7,633 bases of DNA, taken from positions 1-7,633 of the forward strand of contig DPGF01000006.1 of assembly GCA_003522105.1 (NCBI GenBank), written 5' to 3'. Position numbers and translations under genes: made by a program. Source of the DNA: Oscillibacter sp. (lineage in GTDB: Bacteria > Bacillota > Clostridia > Oscillospirales > Oscillospiraceae). Shown piece after piece: positions 7,064 through 7,633 of the stretch (positions are counted from its first letter, which is position 1; every line of letters begins with the position of its first letter). Below the pieces are notes generated by a model. It was not told the DNA's origin, searched no databases, and worked only from the letters and a program-made list of their open reading frames with translations.

Positions 7064-7543
7064 GTGCTGACGGATTTTGAAGAGGTCTACGCCGTGTACT
7101 TTGACGATGTGTACCGCTATCTTCTCTCGCTTTCCGGGAGCGAGAGCGTCGCCGAGGAGCTGACGAGCGAGACGTTTTTCCGCGCGATGGACGCCCTCGG
7201 CCGCTTCCGCGGCGAGTGCAGCGTGCGCGTCTGGCTCTGCCAGATCGCGAAGAATCTCTATTATTCGCATCTGCGGCGCGAAAAGCGCCTTGTGCCGCTC
7301 GAAGACTGCCGGATCGCCGAGGAATGCCACGAGGAATCGCTTGAAGATCGCAGCGAGGCCGAGCGCATCCAGACGCTCCTGCACGCGCTCAAAGAGCCGT
7401 ACAAGGAGGTCTTTATGTGGCGCGTGTACGGCGAGAAGAGCTTCCGCGACATCGGCGCGCTCTTCGGCAAGACGGAAAATTGGGCATGCGTGACGTATCA
7501 CCGCGCCAAGCGCATGATCCGCGAGGGATTGGAGGACGACTGA
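7064..7543 (+). CDS. ECF-type sigma-70 family RNA polymerase sigma factor
   Basis: A 159-residue alternative sigma factor that would direct RNA polymerase to a small regulon, often for cell-envelope stress. Region 2 spans about residues 4-75: FEEVYAVYFDDVYRYLLSLS, then AEELTSETFFRAM (30-42) and VRVWLCQIAKNLYYSHLRRE (54-73), the core-binding and -10 recognition segment. Region 4 spans about 101-157: LHALKEPYKEVFMWRVYGEK, then SFRDIGALFGKTENWACVTYHRAKR (126-150), a helix-turn-helix that reads the -35. There is no region 1 or 3, and the length fits the ECF class. The gene is read with the next one, which begins one base after its stop and whose ribosome binding site lies inside the last codons. 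The subgroup cannot be assigned by eye. The start could be GTG 7058, two codons earlier. Confidence 0.93.
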   Translation: MLTDFEEVYAVYFDDVYRYLLSLSGSESVAEELTSETFFRAMDALGRFRGECSVRVWLCQIAKNLYYSHLRREKRLVPLEDCRIAEECHEESLEDRSEAERIQTLLHALKEPYKEVFMWRVYGEKSFRDIGALFGKTENWACVTYHRAKRMIREGLEDD

Positions 7544-7544
7544 A

Positions 7545-7633
7545 ATGGACAAAACTTGCAGCATCGTGCAGGATCTTCTGCCGCTCTACGAGGAAGACAT
7601 GCTGCGCGAGGAGACGAAGGAATTTGTGGACGG
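7545..7633 (+). CDS. Probable zf-HC2-type anti-sigma factor, N-terminal 29 codons only
   Basis: The visible part begins MDKTCSIVQDLLPLYEEDML and runs off the right edge. The C-x-x-V-x-DLLPLY pattern followed by acidic residues and EETKEFV is characteristic of zinc-finger (zf-HC2-like) anti-sigma factors encoded right after ECF sigma genes in Firmicutes. The next expected feature, an HLxxCxxC zinc motif, falls beyond the window. GGAGG (7531-7535) inside the sigma gene gives a 9-base spacing to the ATG at 7545, and only one base separates the two genes, so translation is coupled. The membrane-spanning part expected in such proteins cannot be checked here. Confidence 0.82.
   Translation, partial: MDKTCSIVQDLLPLYEEDMLREETKEFVD

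Noticed and set aside
6782..7564. A 260-codon minus-strand frame at the right end
   Set aside because: It runs through two genes, two terminator arms and a promoter region on the other strand, and its product is unrecognisable.

Overview
The window looks like chromosomal DNA from a GC-rich member of the Clostridia, most likely Oscillospiraceae or a close relative. This rests on the high-GC third positions in most genes, strong AGGAGG-type ribosome binding sites, clear sigma-A promoters, a secreted protein ending in SLH repeats of the CTRAQ-VTFL type, and an ECF sigma factor followed directly by a DLLPLY-type anti-sigma gene. Species cannot be read from this sequence. No gene-free stretch exceeds about 180 bases, and I see no tRNA, rRNA, CRISPR array, insertion sequence or integrase.

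Layout. Bases 1-1205 (minus strand) carry most of asnS, asparaginyl-tRNA synthetase, cut by the left edge. A compact divergent regulatory region (1206-1385) holds back-to-back promoters for asnS and for psuG, plus two inverted repeats at the psuG transcription start. The psuG gene (1386-2306, pseudouridine-5'-phosphate glycosidase with all expected active-site residues) overlaps a small DUF1294 membrane-protein gene (2303-2581) by four bases. Bases 2582-2799 form a structured regulatory region. From 2800 to 6417 lies a 1205-residue secreted, modular cell-surface protein with a signal peptide, a Gly-Thr linker, several Ig-like beta domains, a Big_2 domain, three divergent copies of a ~120-residue unit and three C-terminal SLH repeats. 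It ends in a strong terminator. A two-helix membrane protein with a C-terminal zinc ribbon (6570-6980) follows as its own transcription unit with its own terminator. The right end holds an ECF sigma factor (7064-7543) and the first 29 codons of its probable anti-sigma factor (from 7545, cut by the right edge).

How the parts may work together. The housekeeping genes (asnS, psuG) are ordinary. The most interesting inference is regulatory: the region ahead of the ECF sigma gene and the region ahead of the surface-protein gene share the block CGTCTAATA, each preceded 16-17 bases upstream by a TGyAAsAAA block. This fits an ECF-type promoter, so the sigma factor may control both its own operon and the surface protein 4 kb away. 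This is a hypothesis from two sites only. Apart from that link and the architecture of the surface protein, I see nothing that demands a previously undescribed system.
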